Below, piece by piece: positions 1 through 4,069 of a stretch of DNA of 5,471 nucleotides. A program made the position numbers and the translations under genes. The stretch comes from Clostridium sp. AM30-24 (lineage in GTDB: Bacteria; Bacillota; Clostridia; Lachnospirales; Lachnospiraceae): assembly GCF_003480435.1 (NCBI RefSeq), contig NZ_QUJB01000035.1, forward strand, positions 1-5,471, in the 5' to 3' direction. Position 1 is the first letter of the stretch, and every line of letters starts with the position of its first letter. A model generated the notes under the pieces. It ran no database searches and had not been told where the DNA came from. It saw only the letters and a program-made list of their open reading frames with translations.

Positions 1-74
1 GACCGCAGCGTTTACCCTTGATACTCTTTTTTGTTGGCTATAATGCCGGAGGGGAAAACGGCTGTCCGTCCGTT

Positions 75-128
75 CCTTTACTTCCCCCCCTGTGCTTCAT
101 TGTCCGTTCCGGCGGAAGAAAGTAAAGG
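75..128. repeat. Inverted repeat CCTTTACTT / AAGTAAAGG
   Basis: The 9-base arms at 75-83 and 120-128 are perfect reverse complements, separated by 36 bases that include a run of seven C (84-90). The motif TGTCCGT also occurs twice nearby (63-69 and 101-107). Function is unknown; it may be part of the origin or protein-binding region upstream of the mob operon. Confidence 0.5.
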
Positions 129-142
129 GTGGTCTGCGACCA

Positions 143-200
143 TTTTTTATCTGCTGCATTCGCTGATCGGCAAGCCGAAGCTCATACTGCAGATAAAAAA
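143..200. repeat. 12-bp perfect inverted repeat with inner hairpin
   Basis: TTTTTTATCTGC at 143-154 is the exact reverse complement of GCAGATAAAAAA at 189-200. Inside lies a second foldable element: GCT (162-164) pairs with AGC (179-181) and, after a two-base bulge, TCGG (167-170) pairs with CCGA (175-178) around the loop CAAG. The T-run is on the 5' side and the A-run on the 3' side, so this is not an ordinary intrinsic terminator on either strand. A cruciform or extrusion site in an origin, or a protein-binding dyad, are possibilities. Confidence 0.6.
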
Positions 201-287
201 CAAGCCCTTGACTGTCTCCCTCCTACACTTCCAAAGTCGCCCAAGAGGAAGTAAGCTCCACTATATTCTTGGCAGAATATACGCACG

Positions 288-345
288 AATATATCCGCTT
301 GATATAGAGTTTATATCATGCTATAATATGTGTAGCGGATATATT
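288..345. repeat. 12-bp inverted repeat bracketing the mob promoter (operator candidate)
   Basis: AATATATCCGCT at 288-299 and AGCGGATATATT at 334-345 are perfect reverse complements with 34 bases between them, and the promoter's -35 and -10 boxes lie between or against the arms. A second, smaller dyad, GATATA-GAGTT-TATATC (301-317), lies over the -35 box and the spacer. Nested dyads over a promoter are typical operators. Because the operon encodes a ribbon-helix-helix MobC and a relaxase, both able to bind near oriT, autoregulation is a reasonable inference. The arms could equally be relaxosome binding sites. Confidence 0.6.
299..327 (+). promoter_or_regulatory. Promoter of the mob operon
   Basis: TTGATA at 299-304 and a perfect TATAAT at 322-327 are separated by exactly 17 bases, the optimal spacing for the vegetative sigma factor. 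The predicted transcript begins near 334, about 140 bases before the first gene of the operon. The whole promoter is enclosed by the inverted repeats at 288-345, which suggests repression by an element-encoded protein. Confidence 0.75.
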
Positions 346-346
346 G

Positions 347-380
347 CAAGTTCCCTAAAGTGTTACCACTTTAGAACTTG
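347..380 (+). other. Long hairpin upstream of the mob genes (oriT or leader hairpin)
   Basis: CAAGTT (347-352) pairs with AACTTG (375-380) and CTAAAGTG (355-362) pairs with CACTTTAG (367-374), giving 14 base pairs with a CC bulge and a TTAC loop. No T-run follows, so it is not an intrinsic terminator. It lies in the predicted mob leader, followed by the C-rich tract 394-410. A stem-loop beside the nick site is common in oriT regions; it could also be an RNA structure in the transcript. Confidence 0.55.
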
Positions 381-418
381 TGAGGGTGGCAAGCCCCCCT
401 TCAATCCCCCTTTTCAGA

Positions 419-455
419 GAGCCGAAAGGCTCATAGTGTGACGGTGGTAGCACCG
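419..455 (+). other. Two small hairpins before the first mob gene
   Basis: GAGCC-GAAA-GGCTC (419-432) is a five-pair stem with a GNRA-type tetraloop. CGGTG-GTAG-CACCG (442-455) is a second perfect five-pair stem. The second ends six bases before the AGAGAGG ribosome-binding site at 461-467. They may be part of the oriT or shape the 5' leader of the mob transcript. Confidence 0.4.
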
Positions 456-475
456 AAGAAAGAGAGGTCAAAGGC

Positions 476-637
476 ATGAAAAAAGAAATGGATAAAATTC
501 AGTTTGAGTACAGATACGAGGTGCAGGAGCTGATGAAAGTAATTGATAAATATGTAAAACAGAACCCGGCAGAAAAGGAAAATAAGACGCTGGAGCGTTT
601 CTTTGACTTGCTTGATGTCATGGATATGGAGTGGTAA
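476..637 (+). CDS. Small conserved-looking protein of unknown function (53 aa)
   Basis: The frame starts at ATG 476, eight bases after a good AGAGAGG ribosome-binding site (461-467), and ends with TAA at 635-637, four bases before the MobC start. The product begins MKKEMDKIQFEYRYEVQEL and ends in a hydrophobic/acidic helix (RFFDLLDVMDMEW). It is rich in charged residues and probably all helical, with no signal peptide or membrane segment. I do not recognise the family. Its place as first gene in the mobilization operon suggests an accessory role in the relaxosome or in regulation; that is inference from context only. That it is really translated is supported by its ribosome-binding site and by the close spacing to the next gene. 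Confidence 0.65.
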   Translation: MKKEMDKIQFEYRYEVQELMKVIDKYVKQNPAEKENKTLERFFDLLDVMDMEW

Positions 638-641
638 GGGT

Positions 642-962
642 ATGAACAAGACAAGACCAAAGCAGTTATCATTCCGAGTAAGTGAAGAAGAATACCGGCA
701 GTTGCAGGAGAAGATTTTAGAGAGTGGAAAGAACCAGCAGGAGTATATCCTTTCCTGTGTGCTGGAGAAGCAGATCGTGAATACGGACGGTATCAAAGAA
801 CTTATCCCGGAACTGAAACGGATAGGGAACAACCTCAACCAAATAGCAAAGCGGTGTAATGAGGGGGGAATGTTGCCGAGTGAAGCGGAAGTGCGGAAGC
901 ATGGAGAGGAGCTGAACAAAGTATGGCAGTCATTAAGGCGGTATCTTCAAAGGCGGGCATAG
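642..962 (+). CDS. mobC: MobC-type relaxosome accessory protein (ribbon-helix-helix)
   Basis: The 106-residue product belongs by appearance to the MobC family of plasmid mobilization proteins, which bind oriT and help the relaxase open and nick the DNA. Residues 8-42 (QLSFRVSEEEYRQLQEKI and following) look like a ribbon-helix-helix DNA-binding fold: a short strand, then two helices. Residues 55-76 (IPELKRIGNNLNQIAKRCNE) match the conserved C-terminal MobC signature, where 'IGNNLNQIA' is the usual hallmark. An upstream TTG at 603 would extend the frame, but ATG 642 is chosen because GGAG (628-631) precedes it at ten bases and the homologous region begins there. The gene starts four bases after the 53-aa gene and overlaps the relaxase start by 40 bases, so translation is probably coupled. 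It may also repress the promoter at 299-327. Confidence 0.88.
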   Translation: MNKTRPKQLSFRVSEEEYRQLQEKILESGKNQQEYILSCVLEKQIVNTDGIKELIPELKRIGNNLNQIAKRCNEGGMLPSEAEVRKHGEELNKVWQSLRRYLQRRA

Positions 963-2032
963 GGCACGCAATAGATTATGTGACGAAAAAAGAAAAGACA
1001 GAGGAGAAGCTTGTCAGCGGTCTGCATTGTGAGCCGGAGACGGTCAAGGAAGAAATGCAAGCCACAAAGGAGCTGTGGGGCAAGACGGACGGAAGAACCT
1101 ATAAGCATTATGTGCAATCCTACCATGAGGACGAGGAAATAACCCCGGAGCAGGCTCACAAGAACGCTGTCGAGCTGGCAGAGCATACAAAGGCATGGAA
1201 AGGGCATGAAGTTCTGATAGCCACGCATATAGACAAGGGGCATATACACACGCACTTTATTGTTAATTCCGTAAATTATGAGAACGGTCATAAGCTCCAA
1301 TGGAGTAAGCACGACCTTAAAGACTTAAAGGAACGGTGCAACGAGCAGAGCCGGGAACAGGGCTTGCATGTGCCGGAGAAAGGAAAGACATTTGCTGGAG
1401 AAGTACGGGAAGAAACGGTGGCATGGAGCAAAGACACCTACCAGCTTTTGAAACAGGCAGAGCAGGGAAAGGTCAAAAGCTATGTGCAGGATATTGCCCT
1501 TGCGGTGCTGGATTGTAAGGAAACAGCGACCAGCCGGGAAACATTTATCCGGCTGATGAATGAAAGAGGGTACGGAGTGGACTGGCAGGACAGCCATAAG
1601 TACATCACATATACCGACTTAGCCAGGGAACAGGCAGGAGAAAAGGCTTGTAAAATCAGAGATAACAAGCTGGAAAAATACTACAATATGGATTTCGGAA
1701 AGGAGAGCATGGAGCATGAGTTTGAGAGAAATGCACGAACAGCAGAAGCAGAGCAGTCCAAGAGAGCAGCTTCAAGAGTTAAACCGACAGAGCCGGACAG
1801 AGCTGGAAAACAGTCTGCTCAAAGAAGCGTTGGCGATGTCGAGCGAGAACTGCGAGGAATTGATGAAGCAGTCAAATCAAGAACAAGTAAGGGCAGAGCA
1901 GAACAGGCAGAGAGACGCAGAGCAGAACAGGAAGCTCATCAGCGAGCTGAAGCAGAGCGTAGAGCTGCTGAAGAACAGCAACGAGTTGCTTCAAGACGCT
2001 ATATCGGACGAGGTTGGGAGCTTGAAAGATGA
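923..2032 (+). CDS. mobA: Relaxase / mobilization nuclease (MOB_P-like)
   Basis: The 369-residue product is the DNA relaxase, which nicks one strand at oriT, stays bound to the 5' end through a tyrosine and pilots the strand into a recipient. The N-terminal domain shows the family motifs in order: a candidate catalytic tyrosine in AIDYVTKK (Tyr19), motif II around HYVQSYHEDE (62-71), and the metal-binding three-histidine motif HIDKGHIHTHFIVNSVN (102-118). Residues 270-369 are low-complexity, rich in Ala, Glu, Arg and Gln, and probably form a long charged helix. This tail is short for the family and carries no obvious primase or helicase domain. The start ATG 923 lies within the end of mobC, with AGGAG at 907-911. 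The last ~317 bases also encode the start of the next gene in a different frame, which may explain the biased composition of the tail. Confidence 0.92.
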   Translation: MAVIKAVSSKAGIGHAIDYVTKKEKTEEKLVSGLHCEPETVKEEMQATKELWGKTDGRTYKHYVQSYHEDEEITPEQAHKNAVELAEHTKAWKGHEVLIATHIDKGHIHTHFIVNSVNYENGHKLQWSKHDLKDLKERCNEQSREQGLHVPEKGKTFAGEVREETVAWSKDTYQLLKQAEQGKVKSYVQDIALAVLDCKETATSRETFIRLMNERGYGVDWQDSHKYITYTDLAREQAGEKACKIRDNKLEKYYNMDFGKESMEHEFERNARTAEAEQSKRAASRVKPTEPDRAGKQSAQRSVGDVERELRGIDEAVKSRTSKGRAEQAERRRAEQEAHQRAEAERRAAEEQQRVASRRYIGRGWELER

Positions 2033-2288
2033 GGTTAAGGAAAACACCGTCCAAGAGGTTAGAAAGGCGTTACAGGCGAATATAGAGGCTATACAGAGGG
2101 CTACAAAGCTTCTTGAGAAGCAGTCTGATACACTTACGAGCGTGATGAAGCAGAAGATCCGGGAGCTGGAGGAAAGTAAGAACAGCTTTTTCAGATATGA
2201 GGGCTTGAAGTTGTACCTGTTTTGGGGCGGTATGGTCTGCAATATTTTAGTGTTTCTTATGCTGGCATATAGCTTGTTTGGAAAGTAA
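1716..2288 (+). CDS. Coiled-coil, membrane-anchored mobilization protein overlapping the relaxase (MobB/MbeB-like)
   Basis: The 190-residue product starts at ATG 1716, ten bases after AAGGAG (1700-1705) inside the relaxase gene, and is read in another frame for 317 bases before continuing 256 bases beyond the relaxase stop. Residues 1-155 are almost entirely polar and helical, rich in Glu, Gln, Lys and Leu, with heptad-like spacing typical of coiled coils. Residues about 165-187 (LYLFWGGMVCNILVFLMLAY) form one clear membrane segment near the C-terminus, leaving the coil in the cytoplasm. ColE1 mbeB/mbeD and pC221 mobB are also encoded in overlapping frames of their relaxase genes, and MbeB-type proteins are thought to link the relaxosome to the membrane or the secretion channel. 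Assignment to that group rests on gene order, overlap and architecture, not on recognised sequence identity. The non-overlapping second half with an intact membrane helix argues strongly that it is real. Confidence 0.78.
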   Translation: MSLREMHEQQKQSSPREQLQELNRQSRTELENSLLKEALAMSSENCEELMKQSNQEQVRAEQNRQRDAEQNRKLISELKQSVELLKNSNELLQDAISDEVGSLKDEVKENTVQEVRKALQANIEAIQRATKLLEKQSDTLTSVMKQKIRELEESKNSFFRYEGLKLYLFWGGMVCNILVFLMLAYSLFGK

Positions 2289-2315
2289 AAAAGAGTGATA
2301 AATTAGAATTTTCTA

Positions 2316-2344
2316 TTGTTTTTTGAGGTGTTATTTATTATAAT
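2316..2344 (+). promoter_or_regulatory. Promoter of the nim-like/pnuC cargo unit
   Basis: TTGTTT at 2316-2321 and a perfect TATAAT at 2339-2344 are 17 bases apart. It begins 28 bases after the end of the mob operon. Predicted transcription starts near 2351, placing the leader hairpins (2369 onward) at the 5' end of the RNA. Its presence shows the cargo genes can be transcribed independently of the mob genes. Confidence 0.75.
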
Positions 2345-2386
2345 AGATAATGTTAATATAGAATAAAAACTGCCAACGGGTAGTGA

Positions 2387-2425
2387 ATGCGTAAAGCATT
2401 TGTTTGTACATCGTTAGGTCTTTGA
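2387..2425 (+). CDS. Leader peptide, copy 1 (MRKAFVCTSLGL)
   Basis: A 12-codon frame from ATG 2387 to TGA 2423-2425. A weak ribosome-binding sequence (GGG at 2378-2380, within the arm of the upstream hairpin) lies six bases before the start. The matching frame in copy 2 differs at one residue only (Val to Asp at position 6). The frame covers the 5' arm and the loop of the terminator, so a ribosome stalled or slowed in it would block terminator folding. Both frames contain a Cys-Thr-Ser stretch at the top of the inner stem. Translation is not proven; the nucleotide identity could also reflect a conserved RNA structure. Confidence 0.45.
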   Translation: MRKAFVCTSLGL

Positions 2426-2453
2426 AGATGTGCATTCAAATGCTTTTTCTTTT
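2396..2453 (+). terminator. Intrinsic terminator of attenuator copy 1
   Basis: GCATTTG (2396-2402) pairs with CAAATGC (2437-2443); after a symmetric TT/TT internal loop, TGTACATC (2405-2412) pairs with GATGTGCA (2427-2434), enclosing the 14-base loop GTTAGGTCTTTGAA. TTTTTCTTTT (2444-2453) follows at once. It ends just before the nim-like ribosome-binding site at 2462-2469. It may also stop readthrough from the mob operon, which has no other terminator visible. Confidence 0.8.
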
Positions 2454-2476
2454 ATAACATTAAAAGGAGAAGAACC

Positions 2477-2977
2477 ATGTTTAGAGAAATGAGAAGATTT
2501 AAGCAGTTATTGCCACAAGAAACCGCTATAGAAATTTTGAACAGAAATACAAGCGGAACTTTAGCGTTAATCGGAGATAATGATTATCCATACGCCGTTC
2601 CTATAAGCTATGTTTATATAGATGGAAAACTGTATTTCCATTCTGCTAAAAGCGGACACAAAATTGATGCAATTATTAAACATGAAAAAGCATCTTTTTG
2701 CGTAATTGATCAAGATCATATTGTGCCGGAGAAATATACTACATATTTCAGAAGCGTCATTGCGTTCGGTAAAGTACATCTTGTAGAAGATATGAATGAA
2801 ATGCGTCGTATTGCAACCTTGCTTTTTATGAAATATTCAGCAGATTACAAAGATGGAATTCCTAAAGAAATTGATTCTTCTATCAGAAACATGGCAATCA
2901 TTGAAATGACAATTGAACACCTGACTGGTAAAGAAGCAATTGACCTGGTTAAAATGAAAAAAGTTGATAAAGAATAA
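2477..2977 (+). CDS. Nim-like / pyridoxamine 5'-phosphate oxidase family protein
   Basis: The 166-residue product looks like the FMN-binding split-barrel family that includes NimA-type 5-nitroimidazole resistance proteins. Residues 1-7 (MFREMRR), the segment 37-64 (YPYAVPISYVYIDGKLYFHSAK, then SGHKID), PEKYTTYFRSVIAFGKV (84-100) and the closing IIEMTIEHLTGKEA (141-154) are the usual signature blocks. His55 and His61 lie in the block that contains the cofactor or active-site histidine in Nim proteins. Members bind FMN or heme and may reduce nitro compounds, or act as general redox or detoxification enzymes. The family is broad, so drug resistance is a possibility, not a finding. The start ATG 2477 follows AAAAGGAG (2462-2469). 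The gene is AT-richer than the mob genes, suggesting separate origin as cargo, and is preceded by attenuator copy 1. Confidence 0.85.
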   Translation: MFREMRRFKQLLPQETAIEILNRNTSGTLALIGDNDYPYAVPISYVYIDGKLYFHSAKSGHKIDAIIKHEKASFCVIDQDHIVPEKYTTYFRSVIAFGKVHLVEDMNEMRRIATLLFMKYSADYKDGIPKEIDSSIRNMAIIEMTIEHLTGKEAIDLVKMKKVDKE

Positions 2978-2997
2978 GCACTGCCACCGGGTAGTAG

Positions 2998-3036
2998 ATG
3001 CGTAAAGCATTCGACTGTACATCGTTAGGTCTTTGA
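2998..3036 (+). CDS. Leader peptide, copy 2 (MRKAFDCTSLGL)
   Basis: The 12-codon frame from ATG 2998 to TGA 3034-3036 matches that of copy 1 except for Asp at position 6. GGG at 2989-2991 lies six bases before the start. The final codons encoding Cys-Thr-Ser-Leu-Gly-Leu and the stop are identical in the two copies. It is not the start of the transporter, which is read from ATG 3075. Confidence 0.45.
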   Translation: MRKAFDCTSLGL

Positions 3037-3064
3037 AGATGTATATTCGGATGCTTATTTTTTT
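3007..3064 (+). terminator. Intrinsic terminator of attenuator copy 2
   Basis: GCATTCG (3007-3013) pairs with CGGATGC (3048-3054) with one G-T pair; after an AC/TT internal loop, TGTACATC (3016-3023) pairs with GATGTATA (3038-3045). The loop GTTAGGTCTTTGAA is identical to copy 1. The T-run TTATTTTTTT (3055-3064) abuts the GGAGG (3065-3069) of the transporter, so terminator and ribosome-binding site are adjacent. Confidence 0.8.
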
Positions 3065-3074
3065 GGAGGTTATT

Positions 3075-3782
3075 ATGAAAGAGTTTAAGGACTATTTTTC
3101 AAAAAGTGAAATTGTTTTGTGGAGTTCTTCTGTAATGGTTATTATAATTTCATTCTGTGTTTTTGACAGAATAAATTATATGACTTTGTGTGCATCGCTA
3201 ATAGGAGTAACATCTTTGATATTTAACGCAAAGGGAAATCCGTTTGGACAATTACTTATGGTTGTATTCAGTTTGCTGTATGGGATTATTTCATATACCT
3301 TTTCGTATTATGGGGAGATGATTACATATCTTGGAATGACAATGCCGATGGCAATTTTTGCCTTAATATCATGGCTGAAGAATCCGTATAACGGAAACAA
3401 AGCGGAGGTTAAAGTTAATAGCATTGGAAAAAGAGAAAATGTCTGTATGTGGATTGTGACATTTGTTGTTACATTTCTATTCTATTTGATTTTGAAGTGT
3501 TTTAATACAGCTAACATCATCCCGAGCACTATATCGGTAACAACAAGTTTTCTTGCAGTATACCTTACCTTTAGGAGAAGTCCGTATTTTGCATTGGCAT
3601 ACGCTGCCAATGATATTGTTTTGATTATATTATGGATATTGGCAAGTCTGTATGATATTAGATATGTTTCGGTGGTAGTATGTTTTATTGCGTTCTTTGC
3701 TAATGATATATACGGATTTGTAAGTTGGAGAAAAATGAAAACCAGACAGCAAGAAATAACTAATGTTGTGAGCATAATGTAA
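3075..3782 (+). CDS. pnuC: PnuC-family membrane transporter
   Basis: The 235-residue product is strongly hydrophobic, with about seven membrane segments. It resembles PnuC-type vitamin-precursor transporters, which take up nicotinamide riboside by facilitated diffusion with intracellular trapping; relatives carry thiamine, riboflavin or deoxynucleosides. Family-like features are the NAKGNPFGQLL motif (51-61), the SYTFSYYGEMITYLG stretch (73-87), SWLKNP (99-104) with its conserved tryptophan, the YAANDIVLIILWILAS segment (176-191) and the closing ANDIYGFVSWRKMK (209-222), typical of PnuC C-termini. The substrate cannot be read from the sequence. ATG 3075 is preferred over the upstream TTG at 3033 because GGAGG (3065-3069) lies five bases before it and the upstream codons belong to the attenuator stem. 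The gene is AT-rich like its neighbour, and shares its control leader. No clear terminator follows. Confidence 0.85.
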   Translation: MKEFKDYFSKSEIVLWSSSVMVIIISFCVFDRINYMTLCASLIGVTSLIFNAKGNPFGQLLMVVFSLLYGIISYTFSYYGEMITYLGMTMPMAIFALISWLKNPYNGNKAEVKVNSIGKRENVCMWIVTFVVTFLFYLILKCFNTANIIPSTISVTTSFLAVYLTFRRSPYFALAYAANDIVLIILWILASLYDIRYVSVVVCFIAFFANDIYGFVSWRKMKTRQQEITNVVSIM

Positions 3783-3868
3783 ATTCCAGTTTGTCGGTAC
3801 GAAGAAAAAGGTAAAATACTGTAGTGATAAGATTAGCGGTCAAGGCGAGAGGGAGTGAGGTGTAGGGA

Positions 3869-3897
3869 TTGACACCAAAAAGGCACGCCCTTATACT
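3869..3897 (+). promoter_or_regulatory. Promoter in repeat copy 1, toward the primase gene
   Basis: A perfect TTGACA (3869-3874), a 17-base spacer and TATACT (3892-3897) form a near-ideal vegetative promoter. The half-site ACACC of a small dyad overlaps the -35 box, a possible repressor site. A transcript from here would start near 3904 and read through repeat copy 2 and the partial copy 3. Confidence 0.8.
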
Positions 3898-3967
3898 TGA
3901 GAGAAAATGGTGCAAAAACCTATTGATAAGATTAGCGGTCAAGGTGAGAGGGAGTGAGGTGTAGGGA

Positions 3968-3996
3968 TTGACACCAAAAAGGCACGCCCTTATACT
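3968..3996 (+). promoter_or_regulatory. Promoter in repeat copy 2, toward the primase gene
   Basis: Identical to the promoter 99 bases upstream: TTGACA at 3968-3973, 17-base spacer, TATACT at 3991-3996. The predicted start is near 4003, giving a leader of about 65 bases before ATG 4070. Two tandem copies of so strong a promoter should raise transcription of the replication gene. Confidence 0.8.
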
Positions 3997-4069
3997 TGAG
4001 AGAAAATGGTGCAAAAACCTATTGATAAGATTAGCGGTCAAGGCGAGAGGGAGTGAGGTGTAAAAGACT

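Larger units (their letters stand above)
1..475. other. Gene-free structured region, probable oriT/control region
   Basis: I find no believable gene in this stretch. A 136-codon open frame across 31-441 runs through a consensus promoter and several hairpins and has no usable ribosome-binding site, so I treat it as chance. What the region holds instead is inverted repeats (75-83/120-128, 143-154/189-200, 288-299/334-345, 301-306/312-317) and hairpins (347-380, 419-432, 442-455), all directly upstream of a mobC-relaxase operon. Transfer origins of mobilizable elements normally lie just there. That this is the oriT is an inference from position and structure; I cannot identify a nick sequence with certainty. 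Confidence 0.5.
2369..2453 (+). promoter_or_regulatory. Attenuator leader, copy 1 (before the nim-like gene)
   Basis: This leader has three parts. First, a six-pair hairpin, ACTGCC-AACG-GGTAGT (2369-2384). Second, a segment GAATGC (2385-2390) that can pair with GCATTT (2396-2401) around a GTAAA loop. Third, a long terminator stem that uses the same GCATTTG as its 5' arm. The second and third structures exclude each other, as expected of antiterminator and terminator. A 12-codon frame runs through the switch. A second copy, structurally conserved, precedes the pnuC gene at 2980-3064. I do not recognise a known riboswitch or T-box here; the ligand or signal is unknown. A translation-controlled attenuator is the simplest reading. 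Confidence 0.7.
2980..3064 (+). promoter_or_regulatory. Attenuator leader, copy 2 (before pnuC)
   Basis: This begins three bases after the nim-like stop codon and repeats the architecture of copy 1: hairpin ACTGCC-ACCG-GGTAGT (2980-2995), alternative pairing GATGC/GCATT (2997-3001 with 3007-3011) around GTAAA, a 12-codon frame, then a two-part terminator stem. Bases differ from copy 1 mainly in loops and in paired positions where pairing is kept. No separate promoter is visible, so it would act on RNA reading through from the nim-like gene, giving the transporter a second layer of the same control. Confidence 0.7.
3825..4062. repeat. 99-bp tandem direct repeat, 2.4 copies
   Basis: Units begin with TGATAAGATTAGCGG at 3825, 3924 and 4023, giving a period of exactly 99. 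Copies 1 and 2 (3825-3923, 3924-4022) are complete; copy 3 (4023-4062) stops after GAGGTGTA, eight bases before the primase start codon. The only difference I see in the shared first 40 bases is C, T, C at positions 3846, 3945 and 4044. Near identity implies recent duplication or ongoing homogenisation. Each full unit contains a consensus promoter and a GGTGT/ACACC dyad (3859-3863/3872-3876 in copy 1). The repeats could be iterons of a replication origin, or a simple promoter duplication in front of the replication gene. Confidence 0.9.

Noticed and set aside
18..44. Promoter TTGATA...TATAAT at the start of the window
   Set aside because: The spacing is only 15 bases and no gene follows for more than 400 bases, so I could not support it beyond a chance match.
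31..441. 136-codon open frame on the + strand upstream of the mob operon
   Set aside because: It spans the consensus promoter, nested dyads and hairpins, lacks a ribosome-binding site and has no protein-like character.
431..919. 162-codon minus-strand frame opposite the 53-aa gene and mobC
   Set aside because: It is the antisense shadow of two well-supported + strand genes and has no credible start signal or family features.
2369..2453. T-box or known riboswitch (GGGTAGTgaATGCG loosely recalls the T-box; pnuC suggests an NAD-type riboswitch)
   Set aside because: There is no stem I or full T-box sequence upstream, only ~18 bases separate the predicted start from the first hairpin, and I see no match to riboswitch consensus features that I know.
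2369..3064. attC-like recombination sites (GTTAGGT resembles the GTTRRRY core)
   Set aside because: The matching RYYYAAC inverse core is absent in both copies, and the T-run after the stem fits a terminator better. No integrase is in the window.
3825..4062. CRISPR array
   Set aside because: The 99-base units are identical end to end with no variable spacers; this is a plain tandem duplication.
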